Below are positions 28,202 through 37,520 of a DNA stretch of 64,000 nt, piece after piece. The first letter of the stretch is position 1; every line of letters starts with the position of its first letter. The notes below the pieces were generated by a model. The model saw nothing but the letters and a program-made list of their open reading frames with translations, was not told the origin of the DNA and made no database searches. The stretch lies in NCBI RefSeq assembly GCF_016918935.1, contig NZ_JAFFOB010000015.1:62001-126000 (forward strand), written 5' to 3'. The position numbers were made by a program, and so were the translations under genes. Source of the stretch: Roseitranquillus sediminis. GTDB lineage: Bacteria > Pseudomonadota > Alphaproteobacteria > Rhodobacterales > Rhodobacteraceae.

Positions 28202-28900
28202 TCAGTCCGGCGCGAGCATGTAGCCCGCGCCGCGGACCGTCTGGAGGTAACGCGGCTGGCGAGGGTCGCTCTCGATCTTGCGGCGCAGGCGGGTGATCTG
28301 CACGTCCACGGCTCGCTCCTGCGCTTGGCTTTCGTCACGCCCCAGGTCCTCGACCAGCTGCGTGCGGCTGACTGCCTCGCCCGGCCGCGCGGCAAAGATA
28401 CGCATCAGGTGGCTCTCGGTGGCGGTGAGGCGAATCAGGCTCTCGCCCTGCCACATCTCGCCGCGCTCGACGTCGTAGCGCACCGGACCCAGATGCAGCA
28501 CCTTTGGTCCCACCGCCTCGACGGCCGCGGGCACGCGGCGGAGGATGGCGTTGATCCTGAGCAGGAGCTCCTTTGGCTCGAAGGGCTTCGGCAAATAATC
28601 GTCGGCGCCGGCCTCGAGCCCGGCGATACGGTCCTCGGTGCCGCCGCGCGCGGTCAGCAGCAGGATCGGCGTGGCGAGGTCCTCGCGCAGCGACGCGGTC
28701 AGCGCGATGCCGTCCTCGCCCGGCATCATCACGTCGAGCACGATCAGGTCGAACTCCAGCCCCGCCAGCAGGCGCCGGGCCTGAGCGGCATCGCGGGCGG
28801 TGGTGACGTGAAATCCGTTGCGGCGCAGGAAGGTCTGCAGCAGGCCGCGGATCCGCTCGTCGTCGTCGACGACAAGCAGGTGCTGGTCGTTCGGCGTCAC
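28202..28900 (-). CDS. petR: OmpR-type response regulator PetR
   Basis: The 232-residue regulator has a receiver domain with acidic pocket VDDD (11-14), phospho-acceptor Asp56 in LIVLDVMMPGEDG, and Lys105 in YLPKPFEPK. A winged-helix output domain follows, with VDVQITRLRRKIESDPRQPR and YLQTVRGAGYM. The pairing with a MarR-type gene upstream matches the petP-petR pair of Rhodobacter. There petR lies near the cytochrome bc1 operon; no petABC genes are in this window. The GTG start overlaps the petP stop by 4 nt. No cognate kinase is adjacent. Confidence 0.88.
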   Translation of the reverse strand: MTPNDQHLLVVDDDERIRGLLQTFLRRNGFHVTTARDAAQARRLLAGLEFDLIVLDVMMPGEDGIALTASLREDLATPILLLTARGGTEDRIAGLEAGADDYLPKPFEPKELLLRINAILRRVPAAVEAVGPKVLHLGPVRYDVERGEMWQGESLIRLTATESHLMRIFAARPGEAVSRTQLVEDLGRDESQAQERAVDVQITRLRRKIESDPRQPRYLQTVRGAGYMLAPD

Positions 28901-29406
28901 GCGCGCTCCTCCCTGAGCGTCCGGAAGTGGCGCCTGATCTCCGGCTCCATCATCGCCTCCAGCACGCGGCGAAAGCCGGCCACCGCCTCGGGCCCCGCGG
29001 CGCGGTAGGCGGCGCGGAGGCGGTCGCGCTGGGCGTCGCTTAGCTCGCTCTCGAGGGCGTGGCCCTTGTCTGTGAGATGCAGGTGCCGCTCCCGCTTGTC
29101 GCGGGTGCCGACGCGGCTTTCGACGAGGCCGTCGGCGATCAGCGTCCTCAGCACGCGGTTGAGCGACTGCTTGGTGACGCCGAGGATTGCGAGCAGGTTG
29201 TTCACCGTCGTGCCCGGCGCGCGATTGATGAAGTGCAGCGCCCGGTGGTGCGCCCGGCCGTAGGCGTAGTGCGCAAGGATCCGGTCGGGGTCGGCGGTGA
29301 AGCCGCGGTAGGCGAAGAACATCGCCTCGATCCCCTTCTTGAGCTGCTCGTCGGTCAGGAACAGGAGGCTCTCGCCCCCCGGCCGACCGGCGCCGTCGTC
29401 CGCCAT
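28897..29406 (-). CDS. petP: MarR-family regulator PetP
   Basis: The 169-residue winged-helix regulator shows the MarR fold: PGTTVNNLLAILGVTKQSLN as the recognition helices, then VLRTLIADGLVESRVGTRDK and ERHLHLTDKGHALE as the wing. It sits directly upstream of petR with coupled translation, the arrangement known in Rhodobacter capsulatus. In that family the pair is linked to photosynthetic and respiratory growth. It is divergent from ilvE. Confidence 0.87.
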   Translation of the reverse strand: MADDGAGRPGGESLLFLTDEQLKKGIEAMFFAYRGFTADPDRILAHYAYGRAHHRALHFINRAPGTTVNNLLAILGVTKQSLNRVLRTLIADGLVESRVGTRDKRERHLHLTDKGHALESELSDAQRDRLRAAYRAAGPEAVAGFRRVLEAMMEPEIRRHFRTLREERA

Positions 29407-29546
29407 GTACCGCCTCCTTCTGCGGGTGCGAGCTTACGTCAGCCTTGTTGACATTCCAAGACCTCGCTGTTAGCGGATGCGGGCTAAAACGCAACAATAG
29501 GTCCGCATCGGACGCAGTTGCGCAATATCCGGTTAAGGAGGGGACG

Positions 29547-30416
29547 ATGTCCGGGGCCTATGACGATCGCGACGGCAAGATCTGGATGGACGGCGAGATG
29601 GTGGAGTGGCGCGACGCGCAGGTCCACATCCTGACCCACGCGCTGCACTACGCGAGCTCGGTATTCGAGGGCGAGCGCGCCTACGGCGGCCGGATCTTCA
29701 TGTCGCGGGAGCATTCGGGACGGCTGCTAGCGTCTGGCGAGGCAATCGACATGCCGATCCCGTGGAGCGTCGACCAGATCGAGGACGCGAAGGCCGCGGT
29801 GCTGGAGGCGAACGGCTTTTCCGACGCCTATGTGCGCGTCGTCGCGTGGCGCGGGGCGGGGCCGGACATGGGGGTGTCGTCGAAGCGCAACCCGGTGCGG
29901 ATGGCGGTCGCTGCATGGGAATGGGGCGCCTATTACGGCGACGCCAAGATGCAGGGCGCCAAGCTCGACATCTCGAAGTGGAAGCGGCCGAGCCCGGAGA
30001 CGATCCCGAGCCACGCCAAGGCGGCGGGCCTCTACATGATCTGCACGATGTCCAAGCACGCGGCCGAGGCCAAGGGCTGCTCCGATAGCCTTATGATGGA
30101 CTATCGCGGCTATGTGGCCGAGGCGACGGGCGCCAACGTCTTCTTCGTCAAGGATGGCGAGGTGCATACGCCGCTGGCCGACTGTTTTCTCAACGGCTTC
30201 ACCCGGCAGCGCGTGATCGGGCTGCTCAAGGACCGGCAGATCAAGGTGCACGAGCGCCACATCATGCCCGAGGAGCTGGAGGGCTTCGAGCAGTGCTGGC
30301 TGACCGGCACCGCCGCCGAGGTCACGCCGGTGGGGCAGATCGGCGATTACCGCTTCGAGGTCGGGCAGCTCACCCGCGACATCGCGGAGGAATACGAGGC
30401 GCTGGTGCGCGCCTGA
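29547..30416 (+). CDS. ilvE: Branched-chain amino acid aminotransferase
   Basis: The 289-residue fold-type IV PLP enzyme interconverts Leu/Ile/Val with their 2-oxo acids. Recognisable segments are [27 protein letters not shown] containing the Schiff-base Lys, the PLP-phosphate region [20 protein letters not shown], and [15 protein letters not shown]. The ATG at 29547 is preceded by TAAGGAGGGG. A TTGACA at 29448-29453 could be the -35 of its promoter, though the matching -10 is weak. Confidence 0.94.
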   Translation: MSGAYDDRDGKIWMDGEMVEWRDAQVHILTHALHYASSVFEGERAYGGRIFMSREHSGRLLASGEAIDMPIPWSVDQIEDAKAAVLEANGFSDAYVRVVAWRGAGPDMGVSSKRNPVRMAVAAWEWGAYYGDAKMQGAKLDISKWKRPSPETIPSHAKAAGLYMICTMSKHAAEAKGCSDSLMMDYRGYVAEATGANVFFVKDGEVHTPLADCFLNGFTRQRVIGLLKDRQIKVHERHIMPEELEGFEQCWLTGTAAEVTPVGQIGDYRFEVGQLTRDIAEEYEALVRA

Positions 30417-30483
30417 GGCGCTTGCCGAGGAACGGGACGCCGCACATATCCCCTTCTGGAGCAGACCAGGAGGGTTCCGAGCG

Positions 30484-31383
30484 ATGATGGGCTACGTGCG
30501 CACGGCGCTTCTGATGGCGGCGATGACGGCGCTCTTCATGGGCGTCGGCTATCTGCTCGGCGGGGGCAGCGGGGCGATCATTGCGCTGGTCGTGGCGGCG
30601 GCGATGAACGCCTTCACCTGGTGGAACTCGGACCGCATGGTGCTGAGGATGCACAACGCGCGGCCGGTGGCGCCGGGTGATCGCTGGGGTCTGCACGCGA
30701 TGGTGGCGGAGCTGGCGCAGGGGGCGGGCATGCCGGTGCCGGCGGTCTACCTGATCGAGACGGAGCAGCCGAACGCCTTCGCCACGGGGCGCAGCCCCGA
30801 AAGAGCGGCGGTCGCGGTTACCACCGGCCTGCTCGGCCGGCTGAGCCGCGAAGAGGTCGCGGGCGTGATCGCGCACGAGCTGGCGCACATCCGCAACCAC
30901 GACACGGCGATCATGACGGTAACGGCGACCTTCGCCGGCGCGATCGCGATGCTTGCGAACTTCGCGCTTTTCTTCGGCGGCCGGCGGGACAGCCCGATGG
31001 GGCTGGTGGGGACGCTGGCGATGATGCTGCTCGCGCCGCTGGCGGCGGCGCTGGTGCAGATGGCGATCAGCCGCACGCGGGAGTACGAGGCCGACCGGAT
31101 CGGCGCGGGGATCTGCGGCAACCCGATGTGGCTCGCCTCGGCGCTGACGCGGATCCAGTCCGCCGCCGCGCGGATCGACAACCACGTGGCCGAGCGCAAT
31201 CCGCAGACGGCGCACATGTTCATCATCAACCCGCTGCACGCGCATGGCTACGACAAGCTGTTCTCGACTCACCCAAAGACCGAGAACCGCGTCGCGGCAC
31301 TGCGGGCGCTGGCCGCCGAGATGGGAAACGCCGTTCAGTCGGGAGCTCGCGGAAGGGGCGCCGGACGCGGCCCGTGGGGCTGA
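30484..31383 (+). CDS. htpX: Membrane zinc protease HtpX
   Basis: The 299-residue M48 protease degrades misfolded membrane proteins. Two N-terminal membrane helices (about 8-42) precede the zinc motif [10 protein letters not shown] at 131-140, two more helices, and the third ligand in [10 protein letters not shown] near 200. [19 protein letters not shown] and ENRVAAL form the conserved C-terminal block. AGGAGG lies 10 nt before the ATG at 30484. Confidence 0.95.
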   Translation: MMGYVRTALLMAAMTALFMGVGYLLGGGSGAIIALVVAAAMNAFTWWNSDRMVLRMHNARPVAPGDRWGLHAMVAELAQGAGMPVPAVYLIETEQPNAFATGRSPERAAVAVTTGLLGRLSREEVAGVIAHELAHIRNHDTAIMTVTATFAGAIAMLANFALFFGGRRDSPMGLVGTLAMMLLAPLAAALVQMAISRTREYEADRIGAGICGNPMWLASALTRIQSAAARIDNHVAERNPQTAHMFIINPLHAHGYDKLFSTHPKTENRVAALRALAAEMGNAVQSGARGRGAGRGPWG

Positions 31384-31413
31384 AGTTGATTGGCAGGGCA
31401 CGCAGAAGAAGTC

Positions 31414-31668
31414 TCAGCCTTCCGGAGCGTTGCGGGCGCGGCGGGCCGCCTCCACGATGAGTCTGACCTCCTCGGCAAGGGCGGCCTCGATGGCGAAGGC
31501 CTCGGTCGGAACGGCGCCCGGATCCTCGTCGTAGCCCTGGAAGTTCTCAAGCTCCTCCAGGCGTTCGAGCAGGTCGTCGGCGGATCTGCCAGAGGCCAGT
31601 GTGGCGATGACGAGCGCCAGCACCTTGCGCTGGCCCATCAGGCGACCTTCGAGCTTTTCCTTGGACAT
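31414..31668 (-). CDS. Small hypothetical protein
   Basis: The 84-residue protein MSKEKLEGRLMGQRKVLALV... is predicted helical and charged, with a hydrophobic N-terminal helix (LALVIATLASG) and an acidic middle (ERLEELENFQGYDEDPG). No family is recognised. The ATG at 31668 is preferred because an upstream ATG at 31746 would overlap the hydrolase gene. It follows the hydrolase on the same strand. Confidence 0.55.
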   Translation of the reverse strand: MSKEKLEGRLMGQRKVLALVIATLASGRSADDLLERLEELENFQGYDEDPGAVPTEAFAIEAALAEEVRLIVEAARRARNAPEG

Positions 31669-31742
31669 GTCGCCGACTCCGTTGCTGTGTGAGGGACGAA
31701 CGGGGCTCCGGCCGCTTGCGTTCCCGCGCCGCCGGCCCTGCG

Positions 31743-32711
31743 TCACTGTGCAGCGTTGCTCCGCCCGACTGTCGAGCCCGTCGTGGAATGCCGCCTGAAA
31801 TGATCGCAGGCGGTCTCGAAGAAGCGGCGCCTGGTGTCCGGCCGCTCCATCATGATCTCGTGCCGCGCACCTTCCACCACGTCGAGCCGGCCGCGCGGCC
31901 AGCGCTTCATCAGGTCCCGCACCGCGTCAGGGTCGACGATGCCCTCGTCGGTGCCGATCATCGCCAGCGTCGGGACGTCCGGCGGCCGCAGCCGGCGCAA
32001 TGACCGCGTCTCGTTCAGCGCGGCGAGCAGCCACGACATGCTCGGCCCGCCAAGTTGCAGCTCGGGCACCGTCGCCGTCTGCCGCTGCATGTAGTCGAAC
32101 ATCTCCCGATCGGTCGTAAGAAGATTGTCGTCGAAGGGTGCGTCGCCGACATAGCTGGCGGCGCTGGTGCCCGGAATGTAGCGGTGGCCGTGGCCCAGGC
32201 CGCGCGCCGTCCACGACATCAGCCACGCGAGCGGTCGCGCGAAGGGCGACATGCCGATCCCCCACATCGGGGCGCTGAAGACGGCCGAGGCGACATCGAT
32301 GCGCCGGTGCAGCGACCTGAGGCCGATGCCGCCCCCCATCGAGTGCGCCACGAGGTGGAAGGGCCGCGGCAGCCCCATCTCTCGAACCATGCCGACGAGC
32401 GCGTCCACGTCGTGCTGGTAGTCGGCGAAATCTGCGACGTGCCCAGTCAGCACGTCCGTCAGAGCCCGATCCGAGAGGCCCTGGCCGCGCCAGTCGACGC
32501 TGGCTACAGCATAGCCCCGCGCTCCGAATTCCGCTGCGGCGCGGCCGTACTTCTCGACATACTCGGTGCGGCCGGTGAAGAGCAGGATGGTGCCCGCCTC
32601 GCCCTCGGGCCAGGCGACGCCGCGTATGCGGATGCCGTCGGCGGCGGTCAGCCAGCGGGCCTCCACCGCCGCCGGCCCCTCGGCCACCGAGAGATGGAAA
32701 GGCGCCGACAC
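31743..32711 (-). CDS. Alpha/beta hydrolase, lysophospholipase-like (PldB type)
   Basis: The 322-residue protein has the serine-aminopeptidase/lysophospholipase fold. LLFTGRTEYVEKYGRAA and VASVDWRGQGLSDR form the N-terminal strands. The nucleophile elbow is VAHSMGGGIG with Ser in GHSMG-like context. The acid lies in MIGTDEGIVDPDAV, and the His in EGARHEIMME. The family cleaves monoacyl lipids (lysophospholipase L2 or monoglyceride lipase), and the substrate here is not certain. It follows the SCP2 gene by 4 bp. Confidence 0.85.
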   Translation of the reverse strand: MSAPFHLSVAEGPAAVEARWLTAADGIRIRGVAWPEGEAGTILLFTGRTEYVEKYGRAAAEFGARGYAVASVDWRGQGLSDRALTDVLTGHVADFADYQHDVDALVGMVREMGLPRPFHLVAHSMGGGIGLRSLHRRIDVASAVFSAPMWGIGMSPFARPLAWLMSWTARGLGHGHRYIPGTSAASYVGDAPFDDNLLTTDREMFDYMQRQTATVPELQLGGPSMSWLLAALNETRSLRRLRPPDVPTLAMIGTDEGIVDPDAVRDLMKRWPRGRLDVVEGARHEIMMERPDTRRRFFETACDHFRRHSTTGSTVGRSNAAQ

Positions 32712-32715
32712 GATC

Positions 32716-33003
32716 TCAGCCGAGCGCGGCGCCGAGCTTCATGGCTGCACCCATGTCGCCGTCGACCTTGAGGCGGCCCTGCATGAAGGCGGCAGTGGGA
32801 TCGAGATCGCCGTTGATGATCTGGCGGAAGGTCTCGGCGTCGGCGGTCAGCGTGACCTCGGCGTCGCCGTCGCCGGCACGCGCGCCGCTCTCGTCGACGA
32901 AGACGGTGCCCTCGTCCTCGATCACGAACTTCGCGGTGTTGTCGAACCCTCCGTCAAGCTTGGCGTTCAGTTCGCTCACCGCGCGGTCGATCACGTCGCT
33001 CAT
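32716..33003 (-). CDS. SCP2 sterol-binding domain protein
   Basis: The 95-residue protein is a stand-alone SCP2 domain, a lipid-binding fold. It shows the usual order: KFVIEDEGTVFVDESGA, ADAEVTLTADAETFRQIING-type strand-helix, and DPTAAFMQGRLKVDGDMGAAMKL, in which the last helix covers the cavity. The ATG at 33003 has CAGGAG 7 nt upstream. Co-directional with the lysophospholipase-like gene, it may carry the same lipid class, but that is inference. Confidence 0.9.
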   Translation of the reverse strand: MSDVIDRAVSELNAKLDGGFDNTAKFVIEDEGTVFVDESGARAGDGDAEVTLTADAETFRQIINGDLDPTAAFMQGRLKVDGDMGAAMKLGAALG

Positions 33004-33074
33004 CAAGTTGCTCCTGCATTGTGACTGCCGAGGCCTAGGAAAGCGGTCGGACAGCGGCTACGTTCCTGCCGATA

Positions 33075-33635
33075 ATGGGTGCTCTCAAACAAATCCACAA
33101 ACTCGTCGTTGCGGCATCTGTCTGCGCGGGACTGGCCGCCGGTCCGGCCGCGTCGCAGCAGCGCGACCTCGACGAACTCTTCGCCGCGCTCAAGACGGCG
33201 GAGGGCGACGCCGTGGTGGCGATCGAGCAGAAGATCTACGAGGAGTGGTCGCAGAGCGGCTCGCCCGCGATGGACCTGCTGCTCGACCGCGGGCGCGAGG
33301 CGATGGAGGCGCAGGAGTGGGACGTTGCCATCGGGCACTTCTCGGCGCTGATCGACCACGCTCCCGACTTCGCCGAGGGCTACAATGCCCGCGCGACCGC
33401 GTACTTTCAGGCCGAGCGCTTCGGCGAGGCGCTGGAGGACATCCGGCGGACGCTGGCGCTCAATCCGCAGCACTTCGGCGCTATGTCCGGCCTTGCCATC
33501 ATCCTCGAACGGATCGGCGAGGACGACGCGGCGCTCGAGGCGTGGCGGGAGGTGGCGAAGATCACGCCGAACCACCCCGAGCTCGACGAAGTGATGGAGC
33601 GCCTCGAACGGCGCACGATGGGCGAGACGCTCTAG
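33075..33635 (+). CDS. Periplasmic TPR-repeat protein
   Basis: The 186-residue protein has a signal peptide (about 1-27, ending AAS|QQ) and two or three TPR motifs at about 75-170, such as AIGHFSALIDHAPDFAEGYN and ALEDIRRTLALNPQHFGAMS. TPRs mediate protein contacts; the partner is unknown. It is divergent from the SCP2 gene and 19 bp upstream of the helicase gene, so probably co-transcribed. Confidence 0.82.
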   Translation: MGALKQIHKLVVAASVCAGLAAGPAASQQRDLDELFAALKTAEGDAVVAIEQKIYEEWSQSGSPAMDLLLDRGREAMEAQEWDVAIGHFSALIDHAPDFAEGYNARATAYFQAERFGEALEDIRRTLALNPQHFGAMSGLAIILERIGEDDAALEAWREVAKITPNHPELDEVMERLERRTMGETL

Positions 33636-33654
33636 TTCCCGCGAAAGGCTCGAC

Positions 33655-36513
33655 ATGGCGGGACGCATAACGGCGGTCCTCGGCCCCACCAACACCGGCA
33701 AGACCCACTACGCGATCGAGCGGATGCTGGCGCACCGGACGGGCGTCATCGGCCTGCCGCTGCGTCTCTTGGCGCGCGAAGTCTACGACCGGATCGTGGC
33801 GGTGCGGGGTCCCTCGGTGGTGGCGCTCGTCACCGGCGAGGAGCGGATCGTGCCGCCGCGCACTGCCTGGTGGGTCTGCACGGTGGAGGCGATGCCAGAG
33901 GGGATGGGCGTCGACTTCCTGGCGGTCGACGAGATCCAGCTCTGCGCCGATCCGGAACGCGGGCATGTCTTCACCGACCGGCTGCTGAGGGCGCGGGGCC
34001 TGCACGAGACGCTATTCCTCGGCTCCGACACGATGCGGGGGGCGATTGCGGCGCAGGTGCCCGAGGCGACGTTCCAGCGGCGCGAGCGGTTCTCGACGCT
34101 GAGCTATTCCGGCGCGCGCAAGATCAGCCGGATGCAGCCGAGGAGCGCGATCGTCGGCTTCTCGGTCGAGAACGTCTATGCCATCGCCGAGCTGATCCGC
34201 CGGCAGAAGGGCGGCGCGGCGGTGGTCATGGGTGCGCTCAGCCCGCGGACGCGGAACGCGCAGGTGGCGATGTACCAGAACGGCGACGTCGACTACCTCG
34301 TCGCCACCGACGCGATCGGCATGGGGCTGAACCTAGACATCGACCACGTCGCGTTTTCGTCCACCGTGAAGTTCGACGGGCGGCGGATGCGGCCCTTGGC
34401 GCCGAACGAGCTGGCACAGATCGCCGGCCGGGCAGGGCGGCATATGAATCACGGCACCTTCGGCGTGACGGGCGAGGCGCGGCCGCTGGAGGACGAGACG
34501 GTGGAGGCGATCACCGCGCACCGCTTCACGCCGATCAGCCGGCTGCAGTGGCGCAACCCGCGGCTGGACTTCGGCAACCTCGACCGTCTGATCGTGTCGC
34601 TGGAGCGGCCGACCGAGGACATCTGGCTGGGGCGCGCCCGCGAGGCGGACGATCTGGGCGCGCTGAAGTCGTTGGCGGAGGTCGCCGAGGTGCGGGCGCG
34701 CGCGTCGGACCCGGTATCGGTCAGGCTGCTATGGGACGTATGTCGGATCCCGGACTTCCGCGGAATCAGCTCCGGCGAACATGCCGGGCTGCTCGAGCGG
34801 ATCTTCGGGTTCCTGCACCAGCACGGGCGGGTGCCGGACGACTGGCTGGCGCGGCAGGTGCAGCGGATCGACCGCACCGACGGCGACATCGATGCCCTGT
34901 CGAAGCGTCTGGCCTACATCCGGACGTGGACGTATGTGGCCCAGCGGCACGGCTGGGTTCGGGACGAATCACATTGGCGCGACGCGACCCGCGCGGTAGA
35001 AGACCGCCTGTCGGATGCGCTGCACGACGCGCTCACACAGCGCTTCGTCGACCGGCGGACGAGCGTCCTGCTGCGGCGGCTCAAGCAGAGGGAGGGCCTG
35101 TTGGCCGAGGTGAACGACAAGGGCGAGGTGACGGTCGAGGACCAGTTCGTGGGGCGGCTGGAGGGCTTTCGCTTCCGCCAGGACGCCAGCGGCTCGGCTG
35201 ACGAGGCGCGGACGCTGAGGCAGGCGAGCCTGCAGGCTCTGCGGCCGGAGATGCACCTGCGCGCTGACAGGTTCTACAACGCGCCCGACACCGAGCTCGA
35301 CTACACCGAGCAGGGCGGCCTGATGTGGGGCGAGCATGCCGTCGGCAAGCTGGTGCCCGGGCCGGAGCCGCTGAGGCCGCAGGTGCAGGCATTCGTCGAC
35401 GAGGAGGCGGGGCCGGAGGTAGCGCAGAAGGTGCAGCGCCGTCTGCAGCACTTCATCGACCGCAAGGTGGCGACGCTTTTCGAGCCACTGCTGGCGATCC
35501 AGCGGGACGAGCCGCTGACGGGCCTCGCGCGCGGCTTCGGCTTCCGGATGATCGAGGCTCTGGGCATCCTGCCGCGTGAGCGGGTCGCGGGCGAGGTCAA
35601 GGAGCTGGACCAGGAGGCGCGCGGGGCGCTGCGCAAGCATGGGGTGCGGTTCGGCCAGTTCACCGTGTTCCTGCCGCTCCTGCTAAAGCCCGCGCCCACG
35701 CGGCTCAGGCTGGTGCTCTGGGCGCTGGCCAACGGACACGACGAGTTTCCAGAGAGTCCGCCACCCGGACTCGTGACGATACCCGCCGCCAAGGACGCGC
35801 CGGCGGGCTATCACGAGATGTCGGGCTACCGCCAGGCGGGCGAGCGGGCGATCCGCATCGACATGCTGGAGCGGCTGGCCGACATGCTGCGCAACCGGGA
35901 CAGCCGCGGCGGGTTCGAGGCGACGGCGGACATGCTGTCGATCACCGGCCTGTCTCTGGAGCAGTTCGCGCGGCTGATGGAGGGGCTCGGCTATCGCGCC
36001 GAGCGGGGCGAGCGGCCAAAGGCCGCGCCGGTTCGTCCGGCGGCGACCGAGGAGGCTCCGGTCGGCGAGCCGGTCGAGGCGGATGGCCCGGAGGCCGCGC
36101 CGCCTGCGGAACCCGCGACGGCTGCGGACGGACAGGCTGCGCGTGAGGAGGAGGAGTCCGCCGACGGATCGCAGGAGGAGCCGCCCGAGGCGAAGGCTCC
36201 GGCAGATCCTTCGTCCGAGGCGGCGCCCGAGCAGCCGGAGGCGGGCGTCGAGATCTACTATACCTTCACCTGGATGAAGCGCGGCGGCCGGCGCGAGGCC
36301 AGCGCGGCCGCTGGCGGCAAGGGCCGCGCGGCCGACGCGAAAGACGGGCGCGGCCGCAAGGGTCCGCCCAAGGGCAAGCGCCAGCCGCCCAAGGACAAGG
36401 CGCCCAAGGACAAGCCGCGCAACTTCGAGTCGCGTCCGCCGCGACGCAATGATCGGATCGACCCGGACAACCCGTTTGCCGCCGCCCTCATGAACCTGAG
36501 GGACAAGTCCTGA
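33655..36513 (+). CDS. Suv3-like DEAD/DExH RNA helicase
   Basis: The 952-residue protein has the Suv3/MgpS-type helicase core. Walker A is GPTNTGKT at 10-17, motif II is DEIQ at 92-95, and motif VI is QIAGRAGRHMNHG near 262. The C-terminal helicase half includes VATDAIGMGLNLDID. From about residue 790 the chain becomes a low-complexity Glu/Ala/Pro tract, and the last 80 residues are Lys/Arg/Gly-rich, probably binding RNA. Its precise RNA substrates are unknown. It is followed by, and overlaps, the S4-domain gene. Confidence 0.9.
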   Translation: MAGRITAVLGPTNTGKTHYAIERMLAHRTGVIGLPLRLLAREVYDRIVAVRGPSVVALVTGEERIVPPRTAWWVCTVEAMPEGMGVDFLAVDEIQLCADPERGHVFTDRLLRARGLHETLFLGSDTMRGAIAAQVPEATFQRRERFSTLSYSGARKISRMQPRSAIVGFSVENVYAIAELIRRQKGGAAVVMGALSPRTRNAQVAMYQNGDVDYLVATDAIGMGLNLDIDHVAFSSTVKFDGRRMRPLAPNELAQIAGRAGRHMNHGTFGVTGEARPLEDETVEAITAHRFTPISRLQWRNPRLDFGNLDRLIVSLERPTEDIWLGRAREADDLGALKSLAEVAEVRARASDPVSVRLLWDVCRIPDFRGISSGEHAGLLERIFGFLHQHGRVPDDWLARQVQRIDRTDGDIDALSKRLAYIRTWTYVAQRHGWVRDESHWRDATRAVEDRLSDALHDALTQRFVDRRTSVLLRRLKQREGLLAEVNDKGEVTVEDQFVGRLEGFRFRQDASGSADEARTLRQASLQALRPEMHLRADRFYNAPDTELDYTEQGGLMWGEHAVGKLVPGPEPLRPQVQAFVDEEAGPEVAQKVQRRLQHFIDRKVATLFEPLLAIQRDEPLTGLARGFGFRMIEALGILPRERVAGEVKELDQEARGALRKHGVRFGQFTVFLPLLLKPAPTRLRLVLWALANGHDEFPESPPPGLVTIPAAKDAPAGYHEMSGYRQAGERAIRIDMLERLADMLRNRDSRGGFEATADMLSITGLSLEQFARLMEGLGYRAERGERPKAAPVRPAATEEAPVGEPVEADGPEAAPPAEPATAADGQAAREEEESADGSQEEPPEAKAPADPSSEAAPEQPEAGVEIYYTFTWMKRGGRREASAAAGGKGRAADAKDGRGRKGPPKGKRQPPKDKAPKDKPRNFESRPPRRNDRIDPDNPFAAALMNLRDKS

Positions 36514-36866
36514 GCGAGGCACCGCCGGCCAGCGTCAGGATCGACAAGTGGCTCTGGCAGGCCCGCTTCTTCCGCTCTCGCGCGCTGGCCACCAAGGTCG
36601 TGCTGGCGGGCCATGTCCGGGTCAACGGCAATAGGGTGGCGAAGCCCGCCCGCAGCGTCGGCCCCGGCGACGTGCTCACCTTCCAGCAGGGCCGTGTCGT
36701 GCGGGTGATCCGGATCGAGGCGCTGGCCCAGCGGCGCGGCCCCGCGACCGAGGCGCGCACGCTCTACACCGATCTGTCGCCGCCCGAAGCCGAGGCGCGG
36801 CAGGGCCGGCCGGAGCGGGACGAGCGACGCGATGCCATACTTGCGAAGCGCAGGCCGCTTGAATAG
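36510..36866 (+). CDS. S4-domain RNA-binding protein (Hsp15-like), apparent CTG start
   Basis: The 118-residue product has an S4 domain, ASVRIDKWLWQARFFRSRAL followed by ATKVVLAGHVRVNG and AKPARSVGPGDVL. It resembles Hsp15, which recycles stalled 50S subunits. No ATG, GTG or TTG precedes the domain in frame. CTG at 36510 overlaps the helicase TGA exactly as ATGA overlaps do elsewhere here, and has GAGGGA 7 nt upstream, so it is the likely initiator. A GTG at 36600 would delete half of the S4 domain and is rejected. Confidence 0.8.
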   Translation: MSEAPPASVRIDKWLWQARFFRSRALATKVVLAGHVRVNGNRVAKPARSVGPGDVLTFQQGRVVRVIRIEALAQRRGPATEARTLYTDLSPPEAEARQGRPERDERRDAILAKRRPLE

Positions 36867-36914
36867 CAACCGGCGGTCGCATAGTGCGAGGCAACAGCCA
36901 GCTACGAGGTCCGC

Positions 36915-37250
36915 ATGACCTATGTCGTCACCGACAATTGCATCGCCTGCAAGTACACCGACTGCGTCGAGGTGTGCCCCGTGGACTGCTTCTACGAAGG
37001 CGAGAACATGCTGGTGATACACCCGGACGAGTGCATCGACTGCGGCGTCTGCGAGCCGGAGTGCCCTGTCGACGCGATCCGGCCGGACACCGAACCGGAT
37101 ATGGAGCAGTGGGTCGAATTCAACCGCAAGTACTCCGAGCAGTGGCCTGTGATCGTCACGAAGAAGGACGCGCTGCCTGACGCCGACGAGATGGACGGCA
37201 AGCCGGAGAAGATGAAGCTCTTCTCGGAGGCTGCCGGCGAAGGGGGCTGA
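36915..37250 (+). CDS. fdxA: Seven-iron ferredoxin FdxA
   Basis: The 111-residue ferredoxin carries 3Fe-4S and 4Fe-4S clusters. The Cys pattern is [19 protein letters not shown] near 9-27 and [16 protein letters not shown] near 39-54. The C-terminal extension is typical of FdxA. It transfers electrons at low potential; the partner is unknown. AGGTC-type sequence precedes the ATG. It lies in the conserved helicase-S4-fdxA-carD order. Confidence 0.94.
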   Translation: MTYVVTDNCIACKYTDCVEVCPVDCFYEGENMLVIHPDECIDCGVCEPECPVDAIRPDTEPDMEQWVEFNRKYSEQWPVIVTKKDALPDADEMDGKPEKMKLFSEAAGEGG

Positions 37251-37260
37251 TTCGCGCATC

Positions 37261-37282
37261 TCTCGGCGCGAAGCTGCCGAGA
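37261..37282 (+). terminator. Hairpin after fdxA
   Basis: TCTCGGC and GCCGAGA form a 7-bp stem with an 8-nt loop, 10 bp beyond the fdxA stop. No T run follows directly, so termination strength is uncertain. Confidence 0.45.
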
Positions 37283-37342
37283 GCCGCCTACCTGACCGTT
37301 TTCGCCTGAATTGCAGGATCCGTTGACGCTGCGGCGCCGGAC

Positions 37343-37371
37343 TTGGCGAAGCATCGTTTTTTTGCTATATA
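37343..37371 (+). promoter_or_regulatory. carD: Promoter of carD
   Basis: TTGGCG and TATATA are spaced by 17 bp in an unusually AT-rich patch (seven T residues then GCTATATATA) of this high-GC sequence. It lies 150 bp before the carD start. Confidence 0.7.
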
Positions 37372-37444
37372 TAGGGAGCAGAGATTGGGACCCATGGGGT
37401 GCTCGGATCGCATGGGCTGCGCGATCCGGTAAGTGACGATGCAA

Positions 37445-37480
37445 GACGACGGGCAAAACGTGGGGTGCCCGCCGTCTTTC
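37445..37480 (+). promoter_or_regulatory. Terminator-like hairpin in the carD leader
   Basis: GACGACGGGCA and TGCCCGCCGTC form an 11-bp stem with one mismatch around a 10-nt loop, followed by TTTC. It lies inside the transcribed leader, 41 bp before carD, and so is a candidate attenuator or RNA-stability element rather than an end-of-operon terminator. Confidence 0.55.
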
Positions 37481-37520
37481 TTGTCGCCGCCCGCGGGCAG
37501 CTATGAGGAACGAAGTTTCT

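Noticed and set aside
28202-29406. Link of petP-petR to the cytochrome bc1 operon
   Set aside because: No petABC genes are present in the neighbourhood, so only the regulator pair is called.
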